Assembly: GCA_904066235.2 (NCBI GenBank)
Contig: CAJFCV020000002.1
Span: 10,044,001 to 10,108,000 of the forward strand
Reading direction: 5' to 3'
DNA length: 64,000 nucleotides
Source: Bursaphelenchus xylophilus
Lineage: Eukaryota > Nematoda > Chromadorea > Rhabditida > Aphelenchoididae
Part shown: in pieces, positions 55,209 through 64,000 of the stretch
Layout of the letters: each line of letters starts with the position of its first letter
How positions within the stretch are numbered: position 1 is the stretch's first letter
The notes under the pieces: generated by a model
Told to the model about the DNA's origin: nothing
What the model saw: only the letters and a program-made list of their open reading frames with translations
Database searches by the model: none
Made by a program: the position numbers and the translations under genes

Positions 55209-55319
55209 TTATTCAAATTTAGGTGGTGATATGGGTTCCTTTTTTACCGGTTTTTTTTCATGTCGTATTTTACAAATTTTCCACCGAATTTTACGATTTC
55301 GCCCAAGAATACAACATGT

Positions 55320-55391
55320 GATCTCATAGCACAAGTGGTTACGTTGTGGCCTGAAAATCCGACGATTGCAGGTTCGAATCCGCTCTCGAGC
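55320..55391 (+). pseudogene. tRNA-like sequence, probably a degenerate tRNA gene
   Basis: The order A-box (TAGCACAAGTGG), anticodon-loop-like CTGAAAA and B-box (GGTTCGAATCC) gives a 72-nt span with correct spacing. A run of six T begins at 55398, matching a Pol III stop. However, the acceptor, T and anticodon stems pair poorly when laid out by hand, so a functional cloverleaf is doubtful. The anticodon position would read GAA (Phe). It could be a pseudogene or a tRNA-derived SINE head. Confidence 0.5.
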
Positions 55392-55404
55392 AAACTATTT
55401 TTTG

Positions 55405-56129
55405 ATGCTTTCTTGTCTTGATCGATCAATTAGTAACTTACTAAACTCCCTTATCGACTGCCCCATCATCAATTTTCTCTTCAAATACGAGTTTATCAGG
55501 CAAAAAAACGGAGCTAAAAATAACCGATCTTCTCCTGTGCTTGTCGGGCCGGTCCCGAAAATGTGGTGAGGTTTCTATGGACAAAGAAGACCGAGACGAG
55601 CTTTAAACTCTCTGACTTTACAACGTGTTTCGAGTCGAACAACTAACAATTTGGGGGAAGACGGGAAGGTAGTAAAAAAGGGAGAGTAGAGGCTAAAATT
55701 ATCTGATAGGCCAGATCTTTCGGCCGCTTCAAGGCGTAGACTGCAGAGATTTTACGACAACACACTATTTACGACATCTATGAGGCATGCTTTTGCACTT
55801 GGCTATTCCAGTTTTCAATCACAGTGGACGTCGACCCGCTAGGACGAGGTTCTATCTACTACAATATCCAAGAACAAGTCAATTCCAAAGGAAAAGCGGT
55901 CTAAAACAAGTCAAAACATTGATTACACATTACTAAACGTCACCAGCCACTCCACAGAGCATTGCCTTGTATTCACAAATAAACACATCGAAAACTTTCA
56001 AACAATTTTTTTAGCTTTTACGAACGGAAAACCAAAAAGGGGGGAAAACAACAACAATGAGTTCGAGTATACGACGGCTTGAGAACTGGAGAAAAGAAAA
56101 TAGTCTGATCCATGGGTATGGGTGGTGAT
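55405..56129. other. Intergenic region, nothing recognised
   Basis: Unique sequence between the tRNA-like element and the vig-1 stop codon. Its last part should be the vig-1 3' UTR. No repeat family seen elsewhere in the window is present. Confidence 0.4.
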
Positions 56130-57670
56130 TTAGGCGCCGAGAGCGGGGAAATCATGAGCCAGGTCGATTTGAGGGCCACGACGAGGTCCGCGAGCGGGGC
56201 CACGGTTGTCCTGACGAGGGGGACCGCGTTGAGGACGGTCGCTGCGTTCGCCACCGGGACGACGTTCGTTGAAGCGGCGCTCTCCGCGGTTGTCACGGCG
56301 GTTGGGGTCATTGAAATTGATGTTGATATCAACGGTCTTCTGGGATTGTTGGCGCTTCTGAAAAGAAGGGTAATACAATTTGAAAGAAAAGATTTCTGTT
56401 GCTCCAAACTTTTCAAGAGGTTCCTAAAGGCCAATGCAAATAGTATTAAATCAACTTACAGTTGGAGCAATGTGTTCCTCGACTTCTTCATATTCATCTT
56501 CCTCGTTGTCCTTCTTCAATGGAACGAACTTCTGGAGAGCCTTCTGGTCGGCGCCCTCGTTGGCCTTGCGAGTCTTGAACTCCTGCTTGGCCTGCTGCTG
56601 CTGGGCCTTCCACTCAGCAAGAGTGAGCTTTGGCGGCTCCTTCTCTTCCTCGGGCTGCTCCTCAACAACTTCTTGGACTTCGGTGGCCTCGGCGGCAGCA
56701 CCGTTCTCCTTGTTGTCGGACACATTCAATTGTTCGGTTTCTCCGACCAGCTCGTCCTGGTCATCGCCCCAGTTGCCTTTTCCATGGCCGTCTTTCTTGG
56801 GGACGGACTTGACTCCAGTCTTGTCGGATCCGGAGACACGGTCCTGACGAGGTCCACGGAATGGGCGGTTTCCATTGTAACGGCGAGGAGGACGCTCTCC
56901 ATCGACGACCTCGGTGTTCTCACCTTCTCTTGGCTCACTAAAACCGTTTTATTAAAATCAAATAAGCAGACTAAATCTGATATTATACTAGATCCAAAAT
57001 CCATTATTTTTTTACTTTAGGAGAGAGCAAGAGTTGTCTTTTTGCTTTCTCAAGCTCAGTTATAGTTGGCATCACAACTTTCAGCCGAAAATTACCCATA
57101 AATAATAACATCATTGCTTGAGAAAACCAAAGACAAACTAATGCTACCCTAAACTTCATGAACCAATAAACTCGTTCTTACCGAGGCTTGCGGGGTCCAC
57201 GAGGCCTGTCTTCTCCATCACGACGAGGTCGGTACTCTCCAGTCTCTCCTTCGCGGCGAGGACGATATTCTCCACCTTCACGACGGCCACCACCTTCTCC
57301 ATCACGACGGGGACGGAATTCTCGTCGCTTTTCGCCGAAACGCTCGGACAGATCACCCTCACGGCGTGGGGCACGAGGTCCTCCGCGTTGTCCGGCAGGC
57401 TTTCTGTTCTCGTTGTTTTCGCGGACGGGCTTCACTGGTTCCGGAGCTGGGGCCTTGGCGGCGACCTTGGCAAGTCGCTGCTTCTCTTTCTTCTCCTTGG
57501 CGGCGCGAGCCAAAAGTTCGGCGGGATCAGTTCCTTCTGCAAAAACGGAAATATTATGTTATCCATGACGTTTATTAATCTCCTAAGCGAAAAACGGAAG
57601 AGAAAACTCGCTTACCATCGTCCAAAAAGGCGAATTTGTTGGAAATGTTGACACCGTATTCAGTGGACAT
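56130..57670 (-). CDS. vig-1: SERBP1/HABP4-family RNA-binding protein (371 aa)
   Basis: Exons (minus): 57670-57616, 57536-57182, 56937-56460, 56357-56130; 371 residues in frame. The N-terminus MSTEYGVNISNKFAFLDDEG plus TDPAELL matches the start of the SERBP1/Stm1 family. The middle is rich in RGG/RR repeats (EYRPRREGE, GPRKPR). The HABP4/PAI-RBP1 core lies near residues 210-270 with LTLAEWKAQ and KFVPLKKDNEEDEYEEVE. An arginine/glycine-rich tail ends DLAHDFPALGA. In animals these proteins bind ribosomes and mRNA; C. elegans VIG-1 was found with the RNA-silencing complex. The first ATG gives the family-typical start; a TTTCAG acceptor at about 57731 marks the likely 5' end. An alternative upstream frame (YELLIAVNK) lacks an ATG. 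Confidence 0.9.
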
Positions 57671-60082
57671 CTTTTCAAGCACTGTGTGACTGGAAATTGG
57701 ATCTTTATTGACAGCAATCAGCAGTTCATACCTGAAAAAAATCGGTAAAATGTATAAGAAATCGATAAACTCGTGTTGTAAACAGGAAACGTGATAAAAA
57801 TGAGCGGGAAAGGAGCGAACGAAAGGCAATTTTTAGGCCATACAAAACATGGTTTGAGGCTATTGCACAATGCCACAGTAGTTGGCATTCAATGTTTTCG
57901 TGATGGAAAAATATTTGAGTGTAAATGTAAGTGTAATAAGTCGATTTACTAGGCCGATAGGGAGTTGTGAGATCATAGAAGGTCTTTTTTACACTTTGCT
58001 GGCGCTAAATTACATCGAAAGGATACAATTTTGGCATTTTTGTAAAAAATTTAATAATGTTGCTCTTGGAGAAGCGAACACCCAATTTTTGATGAAGTAA
58101 AGAGGCACAAGACCCTTCTACACCCACAAAGAAAAACATTGTTTGGGTGTCCTGTTATTGGATGATTACAATACAAAAACAATCAAAAATGATCGATTTT
58201 TTGTAAAGCCACTGAAAGTGAAGTCTCTGTTGTAAAAGTCGGCAAACAATGCAATATCTATAAAATCATCGACTGTTAAAGCCACACTGATACGAAGTTA
58301 CATCAAGTAAACTGCAGCAAGCCTACATAAACGACGAAAACTTCTTGTTTCTACAGAAATATTGTGTTGAATGGATGCTTGTTTGGGCCTACAACGAACG
58401 CTAAAAATATAATAATCACCTATAGTAGGAATTTACCAAATAGGAGTCCGCTGTAAGCCGTACTATTATTCTACAGCAAAACAGTAGAGTCCAAAGAGCA
58501 CAGTGCACCGTATTCCTCCCACTTTACACATCTATAACTCCTCTCTCCCACAAAAAAACACCCGCACGCAAGATAAAAACGGACCACTTAATGCTGTGTG
58601 CAGCTGATGCACAAGGTCACGCGTCCTTCCACTTCTGTACAGAGAATTTTCACGCCGAATTTTCGCGCCAAAACGGATAAGCAGAAGCCCCTTATAATTT
58701 ATCGAAGAGTCAGCGGGAAACCGTCGGTGTGTGGGCCACGTAATGTTATGTATTATGCACCATAAGATCTATTTTGAAATTTGGGACGAATGACGCTGGA
58801 AAAGGAAAAGAAGAAATTGGCCAGTGATCAATTGTAAAGGTTCTAAAGTCTTCCAGAATTTTTTGCGTCTGATCGATAAAGCAACAAACAAGTGAATGAA
58901 AAGAACTGTACGAAAACGCAGTTTTATATCGAAGCCTCTCTAGTGTTATGAGTTTCCAGGGTTATGAACTGTTCGTTATTGGTAGGATTTTATACCACTA
59001 GGCAAAACGAAAAAAATACAGCCAACAACAGCGCATTAACCCATACTCGTCGTTTGCAAAGCAAACAATTCTTTTCAGTCCCATGGAAGTTCTTCTGTAG
59101 AGCTTTGAATTAACTAAGCTATAAAACTAAGCACAAAAACTTTAAAATTAGAAAAGTTCCTGTGTCCTATTGATCTCAATGATCCTCAACCAAAAGCTTG
59201 TGCCGAGTTTGATCTCAAATATCCGCAAAATCTGGCCCAAACCTTTTCCCAATGGAATCGAAAATCGTCTAAAAAATATTTTGTGGGGACGAAAAAAGTG
59301 AGCCGAATGTTTTCCGAAGAATGTCTCTCCTTTCGCCCGCCGGTTTTTTCCACTCTCTCAACCGGGAACCGTTGAAAACAGCCGAAGCTAACACGGAGTT
59401 GGGCTGCGTGAACCGGCCAATCTGCGCCCAGACATTTGCGGGATCTTTGAATGGGGATTATATAAAATTAACAAAAGGATTACATTGAAGACCTAAAGGA
59501 AAAATTACATGTTGTAAACATAATTCAGAATTTTTTGAAAACACGAGAGGAAAATTTTCGCTTATTCACACAGCTCTGTACAGCAAAAATGATTTATCAG
59601 CAACTATTTCAAGCTACATACATATCACCTTTACTTACCGTTTTCCGTGTTTGGGGCTTGACCTGGCCATTTTATTCCCTCAGGGTTATAAGAAAAAAGA
59701 TAACATTACAGATACAAATTTTATTGGATACGGTACACAAACTATTATCAGGATAATTGAAAGAAACATAATCCTTACAGTATTCCCTGCCGCGCTCGTT
59801 CCTGAGATCAGGAGCTTTTCGGGTCCCTTCCCAAAGCGGGGCCGACTCTCACTGAAAAGTTAACACTCCCGCTCTCCCTTTCCGCGGGGCGTGAGCGCGA
59901 TGACGAATATTGTTTCGGCTATAAACTACGAGTAAACATATAAAATCACCCTATAACAGATGTATAACACGCGATTATATAGAAGAACTGCAATTTTCTA
60001 GTTTCGAAGATACTTTTATCAAAAAAAATGACAGTGAGTTAAAATAATGGCTCAACCACTGAGCGACCTTATTCAATTATCA
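57671..60082. other. Intergenic region upstream of vig-1
   Basis: About 2.4 kb without a supported gene or repeat family. It holds one E2F-like palindrome (58660-58673), an isolated GCACAGTGC at about 58499, and short open frames without coding features. The right end contains the dehydratase 3' UTR. Confidence 0.45.
58660..58673. promoter_or_regulatory. E2F-like site upstream of vig-1
   Basis: TTTTCGCGCCAAAA is a near-perfect match to the TTTSGCGC E2F consensus and is almost symmetric. It is about 1 kb upstream of the vig-1 start. Confidence 0.4.
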
Positions 60083-63000
60083 TCAGTTAGTCAGGAAATG
60101 AGGTTTCTTGTCGTAGAGAACAACCTGAAACGCAAAAATTACAGAAAAACTTCTGGACGATAAGTAAAATAAGAGGTAACTTTGACTTACATGAGTATAC
60201 TTCTCCTTCAAGATTGAATGTAGTTCCTCGGCGTGCGCTCTTTCTCGAGTTTCGACCACCACTCTTACTCGAACTTCGAAGACATTGGCTGCCAGCCACG
60301 CACGTTCGTGGAAAATGTCTTTGATTGATGCACCAGTGTGCGCGATGACATTGGTTAGCTCGGCGATTCCTAGAAAGATGATAATTCTTCGTTGTCGATA
60401 AATCGGGAAAGATTTCGAAGGCTGACTGAAGATTTAGTCCAAGTTTTTTTACTCGATTGTCTCCGAGTAAAAAACCGAATAAAAACACCTTGGTTCCCTA
60501 TTAGCATTTTTTTCTGGGGGGTACCTCCATCTAGCTACGCCCCTGGTACCGCTTCTTTCGATAACAGCAGCTTACCTCCAGGCCTATCCGACACCACAAC
60601 GTCCAATTTCACCAAACGTCCATCGACAGCCAACCCTCGTTCAATAGTCCTGCCAAGTACCGTAGAATCGATATTGCCGCCAGTCATGATGTTGACAACC
60701 CTACAATCATCAACTTACAAGTTGTTTTACATTACGACTTTGAAACCCTTTATATAAATCAGCCAAAATTTTACCGTTTCCCTTTAAGATGCGGTAATTT
60801 CCCACTCAACATAGCAGCCAGGCCCACCGCTCCAGCACCTTCGACCACGCTTTTCTCCAACTCCAAGAATCTCAAGATTGCCAAAGCGATGCTCTCTTCG
60901 CACACAGTAATTAGCTCATCAACGATTCCTCTCGCCATGTAGACCGCGTTGACGCCGACATTTGGAACCGCCAGACCATCCGCAATACTGGATTCTGGCA
61001 TCATTTTGAAATGGGAACCGTGCATTGCATTGTGGAAGGAGGCACAGCACTCGGATTCTACTCCCTGAGAAAGCATCTTGGAAGAATTTAGCTTTACTTA
61101 CGATAACCTGAACTTCTGGCTTCAAAGTTTTGATGGCCAAGGCAATGCCAGCAATTAGGCCGCCACCGCCGACTGGGACAATGACAGCGTCAACGTTTTT
61201 TACCTAAAAAACGTTTTTATTGGTACATAAGCTTTATGTTTCAGGGTGTGTAGTGTTTTGAGCAAAAGAAGACTTATTATTAGTCATCATATCCTACTTT
61301 AAAACTTTTTAGTCTTGATTTTATTGGGGCTTTGAATTAGTGTTTCACAACGCCATTACGCGTATTTCGAATCACTATTCTGCTCGTTCTATCTTCTCTA
61401 CCTGTTCCAAAATCTCCAATCCAATAGTCCCTTGGCCAGCAATCACGTCCGGATAATCAAATCCATTAATGTACTTCTGTTTCGACGTTTTTATCAGCTC
61501 AAACGCATGAGTTCTCGCTTCACTGATATCCTTTCCATGCAGAACAATATTGGCACCGAAAGATCGACAAGCCGACAGTTTCATCAAAGGCGCAAAAGTC
61601 GGCATGACTACGGTAACTGGGATATCCATTTGTTGGCCGTGATAGGCCAAGGCCAGAGCGTGGTTTCCGGCGCTGGCCGCGATAACCCCGACTTTTCTTT
61701 CTTCGGCAGTTAAACGATGCAGCGCATAGCGAGCTCCGCGCTCTTTGAAGCTACCGGTCACTTGAAGAAACTCTTTTTTATTGTAGACTTCCATTCCCAG
61801 CAAGGCGGAGAGTTGCGGCGATTTCTGTAAGAAAAAATTGGCCGTAATCATATTGAAAAATATCGAAAAGTAAGCGAAAAAGTTATCCTACAGTAGTCGG
61901 AGTGTAGATAATACCATCTCTGATGTTGAAAGCGGCCGTGGAAATGTCGGAAAATGCGATTCTATGAGGCTCGGCGGGATTGCTGGATGGATCTTTGAAG
62001 GGGGCTAAAAATTAATTTGGTGACTTTTATAGGTGAGTAACCCTGAAGCGATGGTTCGATTTTGAGTAAAAGTCCTCAAGGCATAATACCACATTTTTAT
62101 CCCACTTTTTGCATAGGCCGCGAAGGTTTTGCCCCAAATTGGAATACTTTTTCTTTCATTTTTGAACTGGAAAAAATTAAGGTCCGTAGAAATCTGCCGT
62201 AAAATTTTTCCACAAAGATCCCTTCTTTTCACAGCAAAGTCCGAAAGATTAATGACAAAGAGTTTGCTCTTTGGTCGACTCTGATTTTTGCTCTCTGGCA
62301 GTAATCAGAACGTGAGCCAAATTTTTTTTTAATTTTATGGCAGTTTTAAAGGTAAGCATGTAAAATTTGGTGGTCACCAGAGATTGCCACGGTCAAAATT
62401 TTGGCTCCGGCTCCGGCTCTTTGCTCCCAGAGCCGGAGCCAAGGCCAAATTTGCAGCTCCGGCTCCGGCTCTTGGCTCCGTGCAAAATTTAAAAAGGCCT
62501 CCGGCTCCGAATCCCGGCTCCTATGCAAAATGTTTTTTTAAAAATTTTTTCCGAAAATAAAAGTTATTAGTGCCAGAGATCATACAGCCAACGTTTCTGC
62601 AGTCAAGTCACATCCTCCGCAGTGTTTTTTCAAGCAATTTGGTTTAACAAGATCACGAAATTTTTACTTTTCTGACCGCTGGGAAGCCTGGCTCCGACTT
62701 TGGGCTCGGGAGCCGGAGCCGACCCCAAAATTTCCGGCTCCGGCTCTGGCTCCCGGCTCGGAGCCGGAGCCGCTCAGAGCCGGAGCCAAGAGCCGGCTCC
62801 GGAGCCGTGGCAATCTCTGGTGGTCACTTTCGGTAGGCCGAAATTAGGCCAGACAAAATACAACTTGAGGTATAACGTTTCAAGATGTCGACCAAACGTC
62901 AGACTCTTTTTTTATTGTATTAGCTTACTGATAAGGAGTCATATTGTTCTGTCTTTTTTATTAATTTTAGAGTGAAATCTGATAATAATGGAAGCTTTCT

Positions 63001-63609
63001 AATGTCATTATGACACTATTAGCTTTTCCATAGAATGAATACGATTTTCAGAAGGAAAAACGATGGCTTTTGTATAATTGATAATGCAGGTGTGCCATCT
63101 TTGTGGCCCGATTTGAATTGGATTTAACTTCTTTATTTTTCGATCATAGTTATTAAATAAAATGAGAGGTTATGAGGATTCAGGGAAAAAAAGAATCTTC
63201 AAATTTGGCCGAAGAATAAAGAAGTTATAGCCAATTCAAATCGGGCCACAAAGACGGCACACCCTCTATTGTAATCACTCAAGAAACCTTGAATATCTCG
63301 GTTGCCTCTACAAAGTAGGAGCTGAAACTTTCGGGGATGGATGTGTAACCCATAGAAGGTAATTGCACATAATCTGAAGAAAATTGGAGAGTTGCAATTC
63401 CAGCACTTTCCTTATAAAGCCAAAATTTTTATTTTGTTGTAAATGTACACCAAATCGCATAGATCCCTTCTAAATTAAAAAAATTGGCTACACAGAGGCT
63501 CTAATAGTCATAAAAATAATTTCCTCACCCAAAAAATCCATTATCCCCACCATAACTCACCTTCGACTTCAGAATCCGAGTTCGACGAAGACGTATTCAG
63601 TTCGGTCAT
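60083..63609 (-). CDS. PLP-dependent threonine/serine dehydratase with C-terminal ACT-like domain (440 aa)
   Basis: Exons (minus): 63609-63561, 62004-61892, 61824-61402, 61203-61102, 61064-60775, 60700-60576, 60369-60191, 60124-60083; 440 residues in frame. The fold type II catalytic domain has the PLP lysine K81 in [27 protein letters not shown] for cofactor and substrate phosphate contact, and the glycine loop [10 protein letters not shown] at 205-214. [11 protein letters not shown] and NIMTGGNID follow, as in TdcB-like threonine ammonia-lyases and serine racemases. The last 90 residues ([19 protein letters not shown] onward) look like an ACT regulatory domain, favouring threonine ammonia-lyase (threonine to 2-oxobutyrate plus ammonia) over serine racemase. 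No targeting signal; probably cytosolic. Intron 1 (1.6 kb) contains transposable elements. Confidence 0.9.
62378..62819. mobile_element. hAT-like MITE built of GGCTCC repeats
   Basis: 442-bp element with ends CAGAGATTGCCACGG and CCGTGGCAATCTCTG. GTGGTCAC is repeated exactly at 62370-62377 and 62820-62827, the 8-bp hAT duplication. The arms consist of GGCTCCGGCTCC/GGAGCCGGAGCC units. It lies in intron 1 of the dehydratase gene; a relic of the same family is near 8645-8684. Confidence 0.85.
63090..63268. mobile_element. Small inverted-repeat element in dehydratase intron 1
   Basis: Arms of about 50 bases (GGTGTGCCATCTTTGTGGCC..., complement ending GGCACACC) flank a centre of about 70 bases. 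Followed at 63290-63410 by a remnant of the Harbinger-like MITE. Confidence 0.65.
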
Positions 63610-64000
63610 GTTGAGACGAGAAATTTAATGATCAAACGACCGTCTCGTGCAACTTTCTGATAAGACAATTTCTTTTTCCGCTCCATTCTCGTACAATATT
63701 ATCAATCCCTTTAGGCGATCGTTATAATACGAGGAGATTTTGATAAGAAGGACATGAAAACGCAAGGATGCTTACTGAAATTGAGTTCGTGTAAACAAAC
63801 AATACCAAAGAAGCATACAGAAAACAGTGAAGTTGATTGTGTTAGGTTCAATTTGCACGTGGATACTGTAACTTTGGCGAAATTTTGAAAATGAAAATTT
63901 TTGGATTTTTTGCGAAAAATTGCAAAAAATGAATAAAATTAAGCAGTTAGAAAAAGGCGCTCGAAAGTTTAATCCATAAGGACTTTTATTAAATGCTTTT
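63610..64000. other. Promoter-side region of the dehydratase gene; nothing recognised
   Basis: No further exon, repeat or RNA gene is evident up to the window edge. Confidence 0.4.

Noticed and set aside
57575..57829. N-terminal extension of vig-1 (frame with YELLIAVNKDP)
   Set aside because: It lies between a TTTCAG acceptor and the family-typical MSTEYG start and has no suitable ATG after the acceptor; more likely 5' UTR.
59535..59863. Short open frames between vig-1 and the dehydratase gene
   Set aside because: No domain, no splice partners, and no similarity to other genes in the window.

Overview
This window looks like nuclear DNA of a nematode, probably of the rhabditid group. Genes are compact, with many short exons and GT-AG introns ending in TTTCAG or TTTTAG. 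Several start codons sit 1-4 bases behind a TTTCAG-like acceptor, as expected for spliced-leader trans-splicing. The conserved genes are typical worm or animal genes: TCERG1/tcer-1, SERBP1/vig-1, a MIER-type ELM2-SANT protein, an acetylcholine-receptor-type channel and a threonine/serine dehydratase. The species cannot be named from sequence alone. All gene models below were spliced by hand; each keeps a single frame from ATG to stop across every junction.

Layout. At 171-15122 (minus strand) four head-to-tail paralogues of an unrecognised family share an identical seven-exon plan, with a pseudo-exon relic between copies 3 and 4. At 15123-20290 there is repeat-rich intergenic DNA. At 20291-28962 (plus) lies a 12-exon Cys-loop channel subunit whose introns hold mariner-type, hAT-type and Harbinger-type non-autonomous elements. 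It converges on a secreted metzincin-like protease (29601-35753, minus) whose introns are packed with short palindromes. At 35754-43506 there is repeat-filled DNA without a convincing gene. The TCERG1 homologue occupies 43507-50967 (minus), preceded on the same strand by an AT-hook protein gene (51476-52921), close enough to suggest an operon. A divergent promoter with an E2F-like site separates the latter from the MIER-type gene (53623-54977, plus). vig-1 (56130-57670, minus) and a PLP-dependent dehydratase (60083-63609, minus) follow.

The most unusual signal is a 9-bp odd palindrome, GCAC-N-GTGC, occurring at very high density in arrays (about one site per 25-50 bp) in introns and intergenic DNA from about 17.7 to 48.1 kb and absent from every exon modelled. 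By eye there are 23 sites between 32650 and 33415, whereas roughly one per 65 kb is expected by chance. Some arrays are bounded by an inverted terminal motif, some are duplicated in inverted orientation together with a mariner-like MITE, and one is interrupted by a 1.4-kb foldback element that carries a second palindrome series (GTACTATATAGTAC). The arrays are reported as a candidate undescribed repeat or DNA/RNA-binding system.

Two links between genes are worth noting. Three of the four paralogues keep forkhead (DAF-16/FOXO-like) sites upstream. The window also encodes the homologue of TCER-1, which in C. elegans works with DAF-16. This may be coincidence.
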